A DNA stretch of 36,371 bases from an uncultured Bdellovibrio sp. (lineage in GTDB: Bacteria > Bdellovibrionota > Bdellovibrionia > Bdellovibrionales > Bdellovibrionaceae), in assembly GCF_946478835.1 (NCBI RefSeq), contig NZ_CAMLDV010000017.1, positions 1 through 36,371 on the forward strand, read 5' to 3'. The notes beneath the pieces are model-generated. The model saw only the letters and a program-made list of their open reading frames with translations, did not search any database and was not told where the DNA came from. Made by a program: the position numbers and the translations under genes. This document shows positions 1-7,548 of this stretch, in pieces (the stretch's first letter is position 1; each line of letters begins with the position of its first letter).

Positions 1-2
1 AC

Positions 3-14
3 GGCAAAAAGTAA
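3..14 (+). CDS. possible 3' end of an upstream gene
   Basis: One frame at the left edge reads Gly-Lys-Lys-stop (TAA at 12-14). A basic tail like this would suit a ribosomal protein such as L31, whose gene often precedes prfA, but three codons cannot identify it. The other two frames stay open for longer, so this is a weak call. Confidence 0.2.
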   Translation, partial: GKK

Positions 15-50
15 ATTTCAGACCTCCATTCGGAGGACGTTCTTGTATGA

Positions 51-77
51 AATGCGGTTCACTCTTCGAACCGCATT
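51..77 (+). terminator. hairpin in the prfA leader
   Basis: A perfect 10-bp stem (51-60 with 68-77) encloses a 7-nt loop and is followed by a short, poor T stretch (CTTATTTC). It may terminate the upstream gene or act as a partial attenuator before prfA. A smaller stem, CCTCC/GGAGG (23-27 with 32-36), lies just upstream. Confidence 0.4.
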
Positions 78-128
78 CTTATTTCAGCACCCCAACTCGA
101 TTTTGCAACTGATCTAGGAGTTACTCCC

Positions 129-1205
129 ATGTTCTCGAAATTGGACGAAGTGGAATCACGCTATGAAGAAGTCAATATGGCTCTTCAAAGGCCCGATATT
201 GCTTCCAACCAAACGCAGTATCGCGCGTTGATGAAAGAACTTGGAAACCTGGAGAAGATTGTCGTCGTTTATCGCGACTTCAAAAAGAAATCTGAGAATT
301 TAAAAGCGAGCAAAGAGCTTTTAACGGCAGAACAAGATGCTGAAATGCGCGAACTTATTCGCGAAGAAGTGAAAGAGCTTGAGGCACAACTTCCTCAGCT
401 TGAGCACGAGCTTAAAATTGCTTTGATTCCAAAAGATCCTAACGATGACAAGAATATCATTCTTGAAATTCGTGCGGGCGCTGGTGGTGACGAGGCGGCG
501 TTGTTTGCTGATGAACTTTTCCGTGGTTATGTTCACTATGCTTCCTCTCAAGGTTGGAAAGTCGAAATGCTTTCTTTCTCTGAAGGAAACGCGGGCGGAG
601 CTAAAGAGATCATCGCAAGCATCACAGGTGATTCTGTCTTCAGTAAATTGAAATACGAATCAGGTGTTCACCGCGTTCAACGTGTTCCTAAAACAGAAGC
701 AGCGGGCCGTATTCATACGTCGACTGTGACTGTGGCGGTTATTCCTGAAGTCGAAGTCACTGAAATCAAAATTCCGATGAGTGATCTTCGTATTGAGACC
801 ATGCGTTCTCAAGGTGCCGGCGGTCAGTCCGTCAATAGAACTGAGTCTGCAGTTCGTATCGTGCATCTTCCAACGGGAATTGACGTGAAATGCCAAGAAG
901 GTAAGTCTCAGTCTTCCAACAGAGAGCGTGCCTTCCAAATCCTTTACGCAAAATTGCAACAAATCGAAGACGAAAAAGCTCGTAAAGAGGCTTCCGATGT
1001 TCGTTTGGAGCAAATCGGTACGGGTGATCGTTCAGAGCGCATCCGCACTTACAACTTCCCGCAAACTCGCATTACCGATCACCGCATCGGTTTGACGATT
1101 CATCAGCTGGACCAAGTCATGGGCGGCTCATTTGAGTTGCTGATTGATCCACTCGTTGCTAACTTTCAAGCAGAGGCACTAAAAAAACAAACCGCCTCTG
1201 CCTAG
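129..1205 (+). CDS. prfA: peptide chain release factor 1
   Basis: RF1 ends translation at UAA and UAG by entering the ribosomal A site and triggering release of the peptide. The 358 residues match the usual length. The codon-recognition loop carries a PxT tripeptide (PKT, in the block [16 protein letters not shown]), which marks RF1 rather than RF2, whose motif is SPF. The catalytic GGQ lies in [16 protein letters not shown], and its Gln is the known target of PrmC, encoded next. The start has a Shine-Dalgarno-like TAGGAG about nine bases upstream. The stop codon TAG (1203-1205) lies inside the left tip of the palindromic repeat that follows, so the repeat may have supplied the stop. The family call is secure. 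Confidence 0.97.
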   Translation: MFSKLDEVESRYEEVNMALQRPDIASNQTQYRALMKELGNLEKIVVVYRDFKKKSENLKASKELLTAEQDAEMRELIREEVKELEAQLPQLEHELKIALIPKDPNDDKNIILEIRAGAGGDEAALFADELFRGYVHYASSQGWKVEMLSFSEGNAGGAKEIIASITGDSVFSKLKYESGVHRVQRVPKTEAAGRIHTSTVTVAVIPEVEVTEIKIPMSDLRIETMRSQGAGGQSVNRTESAVRIVHLPTGIDVKCQEGKSQSSNRERAFQILYAKLQQIEDEKARKEASDVRLEQIGTGDRSERIRTYNFPQTRITDHRIGLTIHQLDQVMGGSFELLIDPLVANFQAEALKKQTASA

Positions 1206-1330
1206 GCTGTTGAAAAAGGCCCATCCGACTGCGTTGTCGGGCCTTATCCTCCACTCCGACGTACATTAAGTACGCCTCCGTTGCGGATAAGACCCTCCGC
1301 CTTGCGTCTGAACCTTTTTGAACAACCTAG
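1202..1330. repeat. 129-bp imperfect palindromic repeat element
   Basis: The ends are inverted copies: 1202-1219 (CTAGGCTGTTGAAAAAGG) against 1313-1330 agree at 16 of 18 positions. Inside, GGCCTTATCC pairs with GGATAAGACC at 9 of 10 positions. The centre is a CGTAC/GTACG stem around a short A/T loop. Transcribed, this would fold into one long hairpin with internal loops. There is no room for a coding region, so it resembles a REP- or MITE-type non-autonomous element. It abuts the prfA stop codon and ends 14 bases before prmC. I recall similar sequences ending in TTTTTCAACAGCC in delta-proteobacterial genomes, unverified here. I saw no second copy in this window. Confidence 0.75.
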
Positions 1331-1344
1331 AGTAAAGTTGCATT

Positions 1345-2226
1345 ATGAAGTTAAAAGAAATCCTCGATAAGACGACGGCGTTTTTTAAAGATAAAAAAAT
1401 CGAAAGCCCCCGCTTGGATGCGGAGCTTTTGCTTGCTCATGGTTTGAAGCTTGAGCGCATTCAACTTTATCTTCGTTTTGATCAACCTATGAAAGAAGAA
1501 GAACTCGCTGTTTTGCGCGAGCTTGTTCGTCGTCGTGCCTCAGGGGAGCCTGTCGCTTATATTCTTGGATATCGTGATTTCTTTGGCCATCGCTTTGAAG
1601 TGAATTCTGATGTCTTAATTCCTCGTCCTGAAACTGAGCACGTTGTTGAAGAAGTGATTCAATGGGCGAAAGACAAAGAACCGAATCTTGGTTTCATTGA
1701 TCTTGGCGCGGGTTCAGGTTGTATCGGTTTGTCTCTTCTTAAAGAATTTCCAGAAGCGCGTTTGATCTCTGTCGATCTTTCTGAAAAAGCGCTTGAAGTG
1801 GCAAAACGCAATGCGGACTCTTTAGAAGTTTCTGATCGAGTGAAGTTCATCCATGCAGATGCTGGAAATCACGATGTCGTGATGTCGGCCTACAAAGAGT
1901 TTGTCGGCAAAGACAAAGTCGATGCGCTTGTTTCAAATCCTCCCTATATTGCACATAATGATCCGGCTGTAGAAGAAAACGTGAAAAAGTTTGAGCCTAA
2001 CTCAGCTTTGTATGCGGACGCTGAGGGCCTGGCACTTCTAAAAAATTGGTCGCAGGTTTATGGGAATCATTTGATGGTTCCGGGAATTATGCTGATGGAA
2101 ATGGGCATGACTCAGGGACCCGCGATGAAAGAGCACTTCGCTGGCTTAAAAATATTTAACGAAATCAGTGTCATCAAAGATCTTTCCGGGCATGATAGAG
2201 TCATTCGTGGAGTAACGCATGGATAA
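1345..2226 (+). CDS. prmC: peptide chain release factor N5-glutamine methyltransferase
   Basis: PrmC (HemK) methylates the Gln of the GGQ motif in RF1 and RF2 using S-adenosylmethionine, which raises the efficiency of termination. The 293-residue protein has the family's N-terminal helical domain (about residues 1-80), an FGHRFEV and LIPRPETE region, the SAM-binding motif (FIDLGAGSGCIGLSLL) and the diagnostic catalytic NPPY (ALVSNPPYIA). It lies downstream of its substrate gene prfA, the common bacterial order, but a palindromic repeat separates them. Its last 8 bases overlap murA, which suggests translational coupling. The identification is firm. Confidence 0.95.
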   Translation: MKLKEILDKTTAFFKDKKIESPRLDAELLLAHGLKLERIQLYLRFDQPMKEEELAVLRELVRRRASGEPVAYILGYRDFFGHRFEVNSDVLIPRPETEHVVEEVIQWAKDKEPNLGFIDLGAGSGCIGLSLLKEFPEARLISVDLSEKALEVAKRNADSLEVSDRVKFIHADAGNHDVVMSAYKEFVGKDKVDALVSNPPYIAHNDPAVEENVKKFEPNSALYADAEGLALLKNWSQVYGNHLMVPGIMLMEMGMTQGPAMKEHFAGLKIFNEISVIKDLSGHDRVIRGVTHG

Positions 2227-3472
2227 AATGGTTGTGATGGGCAGTGGCCCTCTTAAAGGTACGGTTGCTACGAGTGGCGCGAAGAACGCAGCTCTTCCAA
2301 TTCTTTTTTCAACACTTCTTGCTGAAGGAACGCACGTTTTTAAAAACGTTCCAAAGCTTAAAGATATCGAATCGACAGCAGAGCTTTTGCAAAGTCTTGG
2401 CTGTGAGACGAAATGGATCGGTGACGAATTTCATGTCAGCGTAAGTCCTCTTCAATCTTACGAAGCGTCTTACGACCTTGTTCGTAAAATGCGCGCAAGT
2501 TTTCTTTGTATGGGTCCGATGCTTGCGAAATACGGTGAAGCCGTTGTTTCTCAACCCGGTGGTTGTGCGATTGGAAGTCGCCCGATTGATCTGCACTTAG
2601 CAGGCTTTCAAGCTTTGGGTGCAGAGATCACACAAAAAGAAGGCTATGTTCACGCGGCTTCTAAAAAACTAAAAGGCGCAACATTCCTTTTTGAAACTGT
2701 GACAGTAGGTGGAACTGAGAACGTGATGATGGCAGCAACTCTCGCTGACGGCATTACGATTTTAGAAAATGCCGCGAAAGAACCAGAGATCGTAGATCTT
2801 GCTGAGTACCTTAACAAAATGGGTGCAAAGATCACAGGTCACGGAACAAGTGTGATTCGCATTGAAGGTGTTTCTAAATTGAAACCCGCAGTTCACTCGA
2901 TCATGCCTGACCGTATTGAAGCAGGAACTTTGCTGATCGCTGGTGCCATCACAAAAGGCCAAGTGACGGTGACGAAGTGTGTGCCTGCTCACTTAGAAGC
3001 TTTGATTTTAAAAATGCGTGAAGCAGGATTTAAAATTGAAACGACAGCGGACACAATGACTGTTTTCCCATGTGATAAGTGGGAAGCGGTTGATATTACA
3101 ACAGCTCCTCACCCACTTTTCCCAACGGATCTTCAAGCGCAGTTCATGGCGTTGATGACTGTGGCTCACGGGACAAGTGTGATCTCTGAAACCGTGTTTG
3201 AAAATCGTTTCATGCACGTGACGGAACTCACTCGTTTGGGAGCTGATATCACTCCGAAAACTCGCGTGGCTGTTGTGCGCGGAAAACCGGGTCAACTAAC
3301 GGGTGCTCCGGTGATGGCAACAGATCTTCGTGCGAGTGCTTCACTTGTTCTTGCGGGATTGGTGGCTTCAGGTGAAACAGTTGTGAATCGTATTTATCAC
3401 TTGGATCGCGGTTATGAAAAACTCGAAGACAAGTTGTCTTCTCTTGGCGCAAAAATCCGTCGTATCGAATAA
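2219..3472 (+). CDS. murA: UDP-N-acetylglucosamine 1-carboxyvinyltransferase
   Basis: MurA transfers enolpyruvate from phosphoenolpyruvate to UDP-GlcNAc, the first committed step of peptidoglycan synthesis, in the cytoplasm. The 417-residue length is typical. The N-terminus has the conserved SGAKNAALPIL with Lys22 and Asn23, and the catalytic loop reads QPGGCAIGSRP with the PEP-attacking Cys at 116. Because this Cys is present rather than Asp, fosfomycin sensitivity would be expected from family knowledge. The start overlaps prmC by 8 bases. A terminator-like hairpin follows at 3498-3534. Adjacency to prmC and prfA implies one transcription unit of housekeeping genes. Confidence 0.97.
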   Translation: MDKMVVMGSGPLKGTVATSGAKNAALPILFSTLLAEGTHVFKNVPKLKDIESTAELLQSLGCETKWIGDEFHVSVSPLQSYEASYDLVRKMRASFLCMGPMLAKYGEAVVSQPGGCAIGSRPIDLHLAGFQALGAEITQKEGYVHAASKKLKGATFLFETVTVGGTENVMMAATLADGITILENAAKEPEIVDLAEYLNKMGAKITGHGTSVIRIEGVSKLKPAVHSIMPDRIEAGTLLIAGAITKGQVTVTKCVPAHLEALILKMREAGFKIETTADTMTVFPCDKWEAVDITTAPHPLFPTDLQAQFMALMTVAHGTSVISETVFENRFMHVTELTRLGADITPKTRVAVVRGKPGQLTGAPVMATDLRASASLVLAGLVASGETVVNRIYHLDRGYEKLEDKLSSLGAKIRRIE

Positions 3473-3497
3473 TCAAAAAAAGCAAATTTAGAAAAAG

Positions 3498-3534
3498 AAA
3501 AAGGCCTACATGGAGGGGATCCGTAGGCCTTTTT
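3498..3534. terminator. bidirectional terminator hairpin downstream of murA
   Basis: A perfect 12-bp stem (3498-3509 with 3523-3534) has A and T runs at its ends, so it can work as an intrinsic terminator in both directions. It serves murA on plus and is the second hairpin after the minus-strand gene at 3602-3997. Its 13-nt loop contains GGAGGGGAT (3512-3520), the same nonamer as the next hairpin. Confidence 0.8.
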
Positions 3535-3551
3535 AAGGGATAAAAAGAAAA

Positions 3552-3583
3552 GTCTCAGCCCGCGGAGGGGATGGGGCTGAGAC
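3552..3583 (-). terminator. terminator of the small minus-strand gene
   Basis: A perfect 10-bp stem (3552-3561 with 3574-3583) is followed on the minus strand by TTTTCTTTTT, a typical intrinsic terminator about 18 bases after the stop codon at 3602. Its 12-nt loop repeats the nonamer GGAGGGGAT (3564-3572) of the neighbouring hairpin, although the stems are unrelated. Confidence 0.8.
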
Positions 3584-3601
3584 CCAATGATCACGAAGTT
3601 A

Positions 3602-3997
3602 TTATCTAACCTCGCTGATACCGAACACAAAGAAGACGACCGTTTTGTTCCCAGAACCGAAACCAGGGAGGGGGTCCACAGTTTCAAGCTCGAAGTTGGG
3701 AGCAAGTTGATGTTCAAGTTCAATACCGCTAATCATAACTTTAGAACCAACAAAAGCTGTAAGATCCATTTGTGACTTCAATACGAAGAATGATTGCTGA
3801 TCTTCCATCGCCAAAACAAGCGAGCCATCAGCCAAAGCCACGATTTCACCTACATGTGTCTTGAAGTTATAGTTTTGAAGTTCAGAAGAAGTGATGTCTT
3901 CGCCTTGAGCATTGTTTGGAAGCACACCCGCGCGAGCTACTGCTGAAATCGCGAGAACAACCAAGATGTATACTGCTATCAATGCGTTTCTGATCAC
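3602..3997 (-). CDS. small secreted protein of unknown function
   Basis: This 131-residue product starts with a signal peptide (hydrophobic stretch about residues 4-20, ending AVARA before GVLP). The mature part is short and beta-rich (GEIVALADGSLVLAM, SKVMISGIEL), which suggests a small OB-like barrel; that fold is inference. The GTG start at 3997 has a good Shine-Dalgarno (GGGGAGAG) about 8 bases upstream. A near-perfect sigma-54 promoter lies roughly 45 bases upstream, and an intrinsic terminator follows the stop, so it appears to be a single-gene unit under sigma-54 control. No close family is recognised. Confidence 0.75.
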   Translation of the reverse strand: MIRNALIAVYILVVLAISAVARAGVLPNNAQGEDITSSELQNYNFKTHVGEIVALADGSLVLAMEDQQSFFVLKSQMDLTAFVGSKVMISGIELEHQLAPNFELETVDPLPGFGSGNKTVVFFVFGISEVR

Positions 3998-4039
3998 TTA
4001 CGTACTCTCCCCAAAATAACAACTGACATTTACCTATAG

Positions 4040-4055
4040 AGCAAACCGTGTGCCA
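4040..4055 (-). promoter_or_regulatory. sigma-54 (RpoN) promoter
   Basis: Read on the minus strand this is TGGCACACGGTTTGCT. It matches the RpoN consensus TGGCACGNNNNTTGCW at every defined position except one (A for G), with the invariant GG and GC exactly ten bases apart. Transcription would start near 4030, giving a leader of roughly 30 bases before the GTG at 3997. An NtrC-type sigma-54 activator is encoded at 20891-22276, though a link between the two is not shown. Confidence 0.7.
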
Positions 4056-4157
4056 ATATGAGACACTCCTGAAAAGCCCTTATATTTGATTTGAAGATCG
4101 AAACTCGAACTCACCCCACTCAATTCGGAACCAAGGGTAATTCCATAATGGGACGGA

Positions 4158-4174
4158 GGTTCTATTCTGGAACC
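4158..4174. promoter_or_regulatory. inverted repeat, candidate activator site
   Basis: GGTTC-N7-GAACC lies about 110-130 bases upstream of the sigma-54 promoter, where enhancer-binding proteins usually sit. A further GGAACC occurs at 4127-4132. The rest of the 3998-4271 intergenic stretch shows no convincing gene. The role is inference. Confidence 0.3.
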
Positions 4175-4271
4175 ATTGAAGCGGGTCTTTCCTTGACCAA
4201 AGCACAGACCTTGAGGGCTGGTCCCCAGGGCCATAGTCCTTTGTTAAAAAGCTCAGTATAATCAGGTGTCT

Positions 4272-7175
4272 ATGTCACGTATTCAGGTCACTTGGGTTGT
4301 TAAAACACGGAATGGTCAGGTCAAAGGCCCCTATTCCACTGAAGCCATTCTTCGCATGATTGGTGAGGGCGTCTTTTCGGGTCAAGAGATGATCTCAAAA
4401 CTTCCCGATGGCCAATGGACATTGATTTCTAAAGAGGCTGCTTTCTACGACAAACTTCTTGAAGCTCTCGAAGGTGTTGTCGATGTTGATCCAAAAAAAG
4501 CGCAGAAGATGGAAGCGGAAACGGTGATCGTTCAAGCGCCGAAACCGCCGCCAAAGCAGCAACAGCCACCGCAAAATCAAGCGCCGACGCCAGACAGTTT
4601 TGCAAATATCAAAGTAGATAAACCGAAACAGCAGATCGATGTTTATGATCGTCCTGCGTATGTTCCTCCGGCATCAATTCCCATCGCGAATGTCTCTGCG
4701 AATGGAAAAACGGATTCTGTGATTGAGCTTTCCAATTTAAAAAATATGGAAAAAGGCGAGATCGCGAAAAATTTGAAACTGCCGGCGATCATTCTTGTTG
4801 CGGTGATTTTGATTGGCGTGATTCTTCTTTGGGATAGTGGTCCCGCGGACGGAACGAAAATTCATTTGCTGGCTCCGGGAAAATCGTCAGCGACTTTGAA
4901 TGATCAACAAGTGAAAGAAAAATTAAACGAGGCCTTGTTCGCGATGGAGCAAGACACGTTTGAATCTTATATTGCCGCTCAAAATAAACTCGTGACCATC
5001 GTTGAAGGTGCTCCGATGAATATCGAAGTGCGAGCTCTTCTTTGTGTGGTCTATAAAGAGCTTTGGCCGTTTGCTGTCCAAGATGCGCAAGATATTAAAA
5101 CCGTGGCGGGAGCGACTCAAGCAACAAGAGCCTTGAATATTGTGAGCCCCTTCGGTCAAGTGTGCGAGTCTGTAAAACTTATGACATCGGGCCGTTACAA
5201 AGAAGCCAAAGGCGTTGTTGAGGCGACCTTGGAAGGCAATGAACCGTTTTCTCTTTTACCTGTGATGTACGATTTTAAAGCGGAACTTCTTGAAGGCGAA
5301 AAAGATCTGACGAACGCCGTTCCCTACTATGAAAAAGCCGCACAGCTTTGGGAAAAATGGCTGCATCCCCAAGTGGCTTTGGGAAAAGTTTTATTAGATC
5401 AAGGTGATTTTACGTCAGCTTCAAGTTTGCTTAAAAACGTTGTTGCGAAAAATCCAAAACATCGCGAAGGAAAAATTCTTTTAGGTATTATTGAATATCG
5501 TGGATTTAAAAAATCAGACACGGCTTACAGTTATTTAAGTGCAGCCCTAGAATCAAAAGGTCGTGTTTCACAATTGGTGGAAGCGGATGGATACTCCGTC
5601 CTAGCTGAAATATATGTTCTTCGTGGAGAAAAACGAAAAGCCTTGGATGCAGCTCAAAAAGGATTCTCGTTGAACCCCAACAACAGTGAGATCCGTCAGC
5701 TTGTAATTCGTCTGGGTGGTTCAGATAAAATCAAAGGCGAAAAAGGTCAGAATAACGAATTGCTTTATCTTGGTGACCAGTACGTGCGCCAAGGGGATTT
5801 CCTCGCCGCTCAAGCAGAGTTTAAAGCCGCTTTTGAAGTTGATCCTAAAAATGGAACAGCTGCGATGAAGGCAGCGAAATGTTTGTGGCAGCTTAATCAA
5901 AGCTTTGAGGCGATTGAGTGGCTGAATAAAGCAATCAAAGCGGAACCCAAGTTGGTTTCTGCTTACGTTCTTCAAGCTGATTACATGTCTCAGCGTTTTG
6001 ATTTCGTCGGAGCTTTGCAAATTCTCACAAATGCAACTCGCATTGCTCCAAACAACTATGAAGTTCTGCGTGGCCTTGCGATGCTGGAGTTCCGCAAAAA
6101 CAACATGGTTGGTGCTGTGAACTATGCCATGAGAGCGGTTAAAGCTTACGACGGTGATATCGAAACATTCATCTTGTTGTCGAAAGCCAATGGTCTTCTT
6201 GCTCGTTCAATTATGCCGATCAGTAAGAAAGAAATTGAGAGAAAAGAAAACGCTGCAAAAGATGCCATTCGTTACGCGACGAAAGCCGTTGAAATCGATG
6301 CGACAAATCCTGAGGCGCAAATCACTTACGCCAAGATGCTCGCGCAAACAAATGGTGTGGATTCAGGGATTAATTACCTCAATGAATTGATTAAACGCTT
6401 CTCGTACACTTTGGATTATCGAGTGGCCTTGGCAGAGGTTTATAAGTCTGAAGATCGCTATAGCCAGTCGAAAGAAATCTATGAAAAAGTTGTAGAGGCT
6501 GATCCAAAAAATAAAAAAGCGTGGCTGGGTTTAGGAGAAAGTGAAAAGGCTCTGGGTCTTAATGACAAAGCTTTAAAAGCCTTCTTAAGTGCCGCGGTTT
6601 TGGATCCTACCGATGGGGAGGCTTTGTTCCAAGCCGGAAAACTTTATTTGGAAACGAGCCGTTTTGAGGAAGCGATTCAGCAGTTTAAACGCGTGCAGCG
6701 TTTGAACCCTAACTACCCTCGTACTTATTATTATATTGGTAAAGCGGCATTCTCTTCTGGTGACTTCAATATGGCTTTGGAAGCCTCCAAAGCAGAAAAG
6801 AAAATCAATCCGAACGTAGCTGATTCCTATATTTTGGCTGCGGAAGTTTATACTGCTCGTAAACAGTATGCAGAGTGTGCGGCGGAATACTCTCAAGCCA
6901 TGAAGCTTCGTCCTCAAGGGGCGGATATTTATGTGAAGTCAGCGACGTGTTACCGTCAGTCGGGTTCGATTGATGTGGCAGAAGACATGTTGGCGTTGGC
7001 TTCGGCGCGCGAAAGTGGTTATGCAGAAATTTATAGAGAGCAAGGGGCGATCTATGAAGTGAAGGGCGATAATCGCTCTGCGGCGCAGGCTTATAATAAA
7101 TATTTAGGCCTCTCGCCAAATGCCCCGGATCGTGTTGAAATAGAGAACAAAATTTTAAGACTCGGCAGCAACTAA
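4272..7175 (+). CDS. membrane-anchored GYF-domain/TPR repeat protein
   Basis: A protein of about 967 residues. The N-terminus (about residues 5-65) resembles the bacterial GYF_2 domain: WVVKTRNGQVKGPYS, then a helix and DGQWTLISK. A Pro/Gln-rich linker follows (about 75-135), then one membrane helix (about 170-188, LPAIILVAVILIGVILLW), then many tetratricopeptide repeats to the C-terminus, for example AKCLWQLNQSFEAIEWLNKA and YKSEDRYSQSKEIYEKV. With no signal peptide, the GYF part is probably cytoplasmic and the TPR superhelix periplasmic, acting as a scaffold for protein contacts. ATG 4272 is preferred over GTG 4266 because AGG ends 5 bases before it. Twenty bases separate it from the next gene, so an operon running to serS is likely. 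The partner complex is unknown. Confidence 0.85.
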   Translation: MSRIQVTWVVKTRNGQVKGPYSTEAILRMIGEGVFSGQEMISKLPDGQWTLISKEAAFYDKLLEALEGVVDVDPKKAQKMEAETVIVQAPKPPPKQQQPPQNQAPTPDSFANIKVDKPKQQIDVYDRPAYVPPASIPIANVSANGKTDSVIELSNLKNMEKGEIAKNLKLPAIILVAVILIGVILLWDSGPADGTKIHLLAPGKSSATLNDQQVKEKLNEALFAMEQDTFESYIAAQNKLVTIVEGAPMNIEVRALLCVVYKELWPFAVQDAQDIKTVAGATQATRALNIVSPFGQVCESVKLMTSGRYKEAKGVVEATLEGNEPFSLLPVMYDFKAELLEGEKDLTNAVPYYEKAAQLWEKWLHPQVALGKVLLDQGDFTSASSLLKNVVAKNPKHREGKILLGIIEYRGFKKSDTAYSYLSAALESKGRVSQLVEADGYSVLAEIYVLRGEKRKALDAAQKGFSLNPNNSEIRQLVIRLGGSDKIKGEKGQNNELLYLGDQYVRQGDFLAAQAEFKAAFEVDPKNGTAAMKAAKCLWQLNQSFEAIEWLNKAIKAEPKLVSAYVLQADYMSQRFDFVGALQILTNATRIAPNNYEVLRGLAMLEFRKNNMVGAVNYAMRAVKAYDGDIETFILLSKANGLLARSIMPISKKEIERKENAAKDAIRYATKAVEIDATNPEAQITYAKMLAQTNGVDSGINYLNELIKRFSYTLDYRVALAEVYKSEDRYSQSKEIYEKVVEADPKNKKAWLGLGESEKALGLNDKALKAFLSAAVLDPTDGEALFQAGKLYLETSRFEEAIQQFKRVQRLNPNYPRTYYYIGKAAFSSGDFNMALEASKAEKKINPNVADSYILAAEVYTARKQYAECAAEYSQAMKLRPQGADIYVKSATCYRQSGSIDVAEDMLALASARESGYAEIYREQGAIYEVKGDNRSAAQAYNKYLGLSPNAPDRVEIENKILRLGSN

Positions 7176-7195
7176 GGACGGACGACGGAGGAGCC

Positions 7196-7504
7196 ATGGG
7201 AATCGGCGATAAAATGAGAGGACTTGCAAGCAGCGCACAAGAGGGCGTTAAGTCATCCACGCTTTCCTTTTTTCATTTCACTTTAAGATTTGTAACGGGA
7301 ATTCTTTTGGGACTTGTTCTTGGACTGATTGGTCAGGAACTTGTCGGATATGGAACGTTTGCTCTTCTTTTTGTAATGGTCGTTGTTCTGGGCATCGTTA
7401 TGAAAGTATTGTCGAACTGGAGTATGGGTCAAATTCTGATCTTTGATTTGATCTGTGTGCTTGTCGCGATGCTCTTGAGAATGTATATACTGGTAGCTCC
7501 TTAA
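7196..7504 (+). CDS. small integral membrane protein
   Basis: A 102-residue protein with a short polar N-terminus and about three hydrophobic segments (roughly residues 30-50, 55-70 and 80-98). It has a strong Shine-Dalgarno (GACGGAGGAG) just before the ATG. It sits 20 bases after the TPR protein gene and 44 before serS, so it is probably co-transcribed with both. It may work with the TPR protein in the inner membrane, but that rests only on position. No known family was recognised. Confidence 0.75.
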   Translation: MGIGDKMRGLASSAQEGVKSSTLSFFHFTLRFVTGILLGLVLGLIGQELVGYGTFALLFVMVVVLGIVMKVLSNWSMGQILIFDLICVLVAMLLRMYILVAP

Positions 7505-7548
7505 GGCCTCCTGCCTTGTAGAACGTAGTCTGTAAAAGGATTTTAAAA

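Noticed and set aside
3587..3775. Plus-strand 62-codon frame opposite the secreted protein gene
   Set aside because: It is antisense to a gene with a signal peptide, a ribosome site and a promoter; it is a shadow.
4034..4234. Minus-strand 66-codon frame with AAAGGA before its ATG
   Set aside because: Its end overlaps the sigma-54 promoter, the Shine-Dalgarno is too close to the ATG, and no family is recognised. It could be a remnant of a beta-rich protein, but support is too thin to call a gene.
4256..4261. Perfect TATAAT just before the TPR gene
   Set aside because: No -35 at suitable spacing, and its transcript would begin inside the ribosome-binding region. It may be chance.
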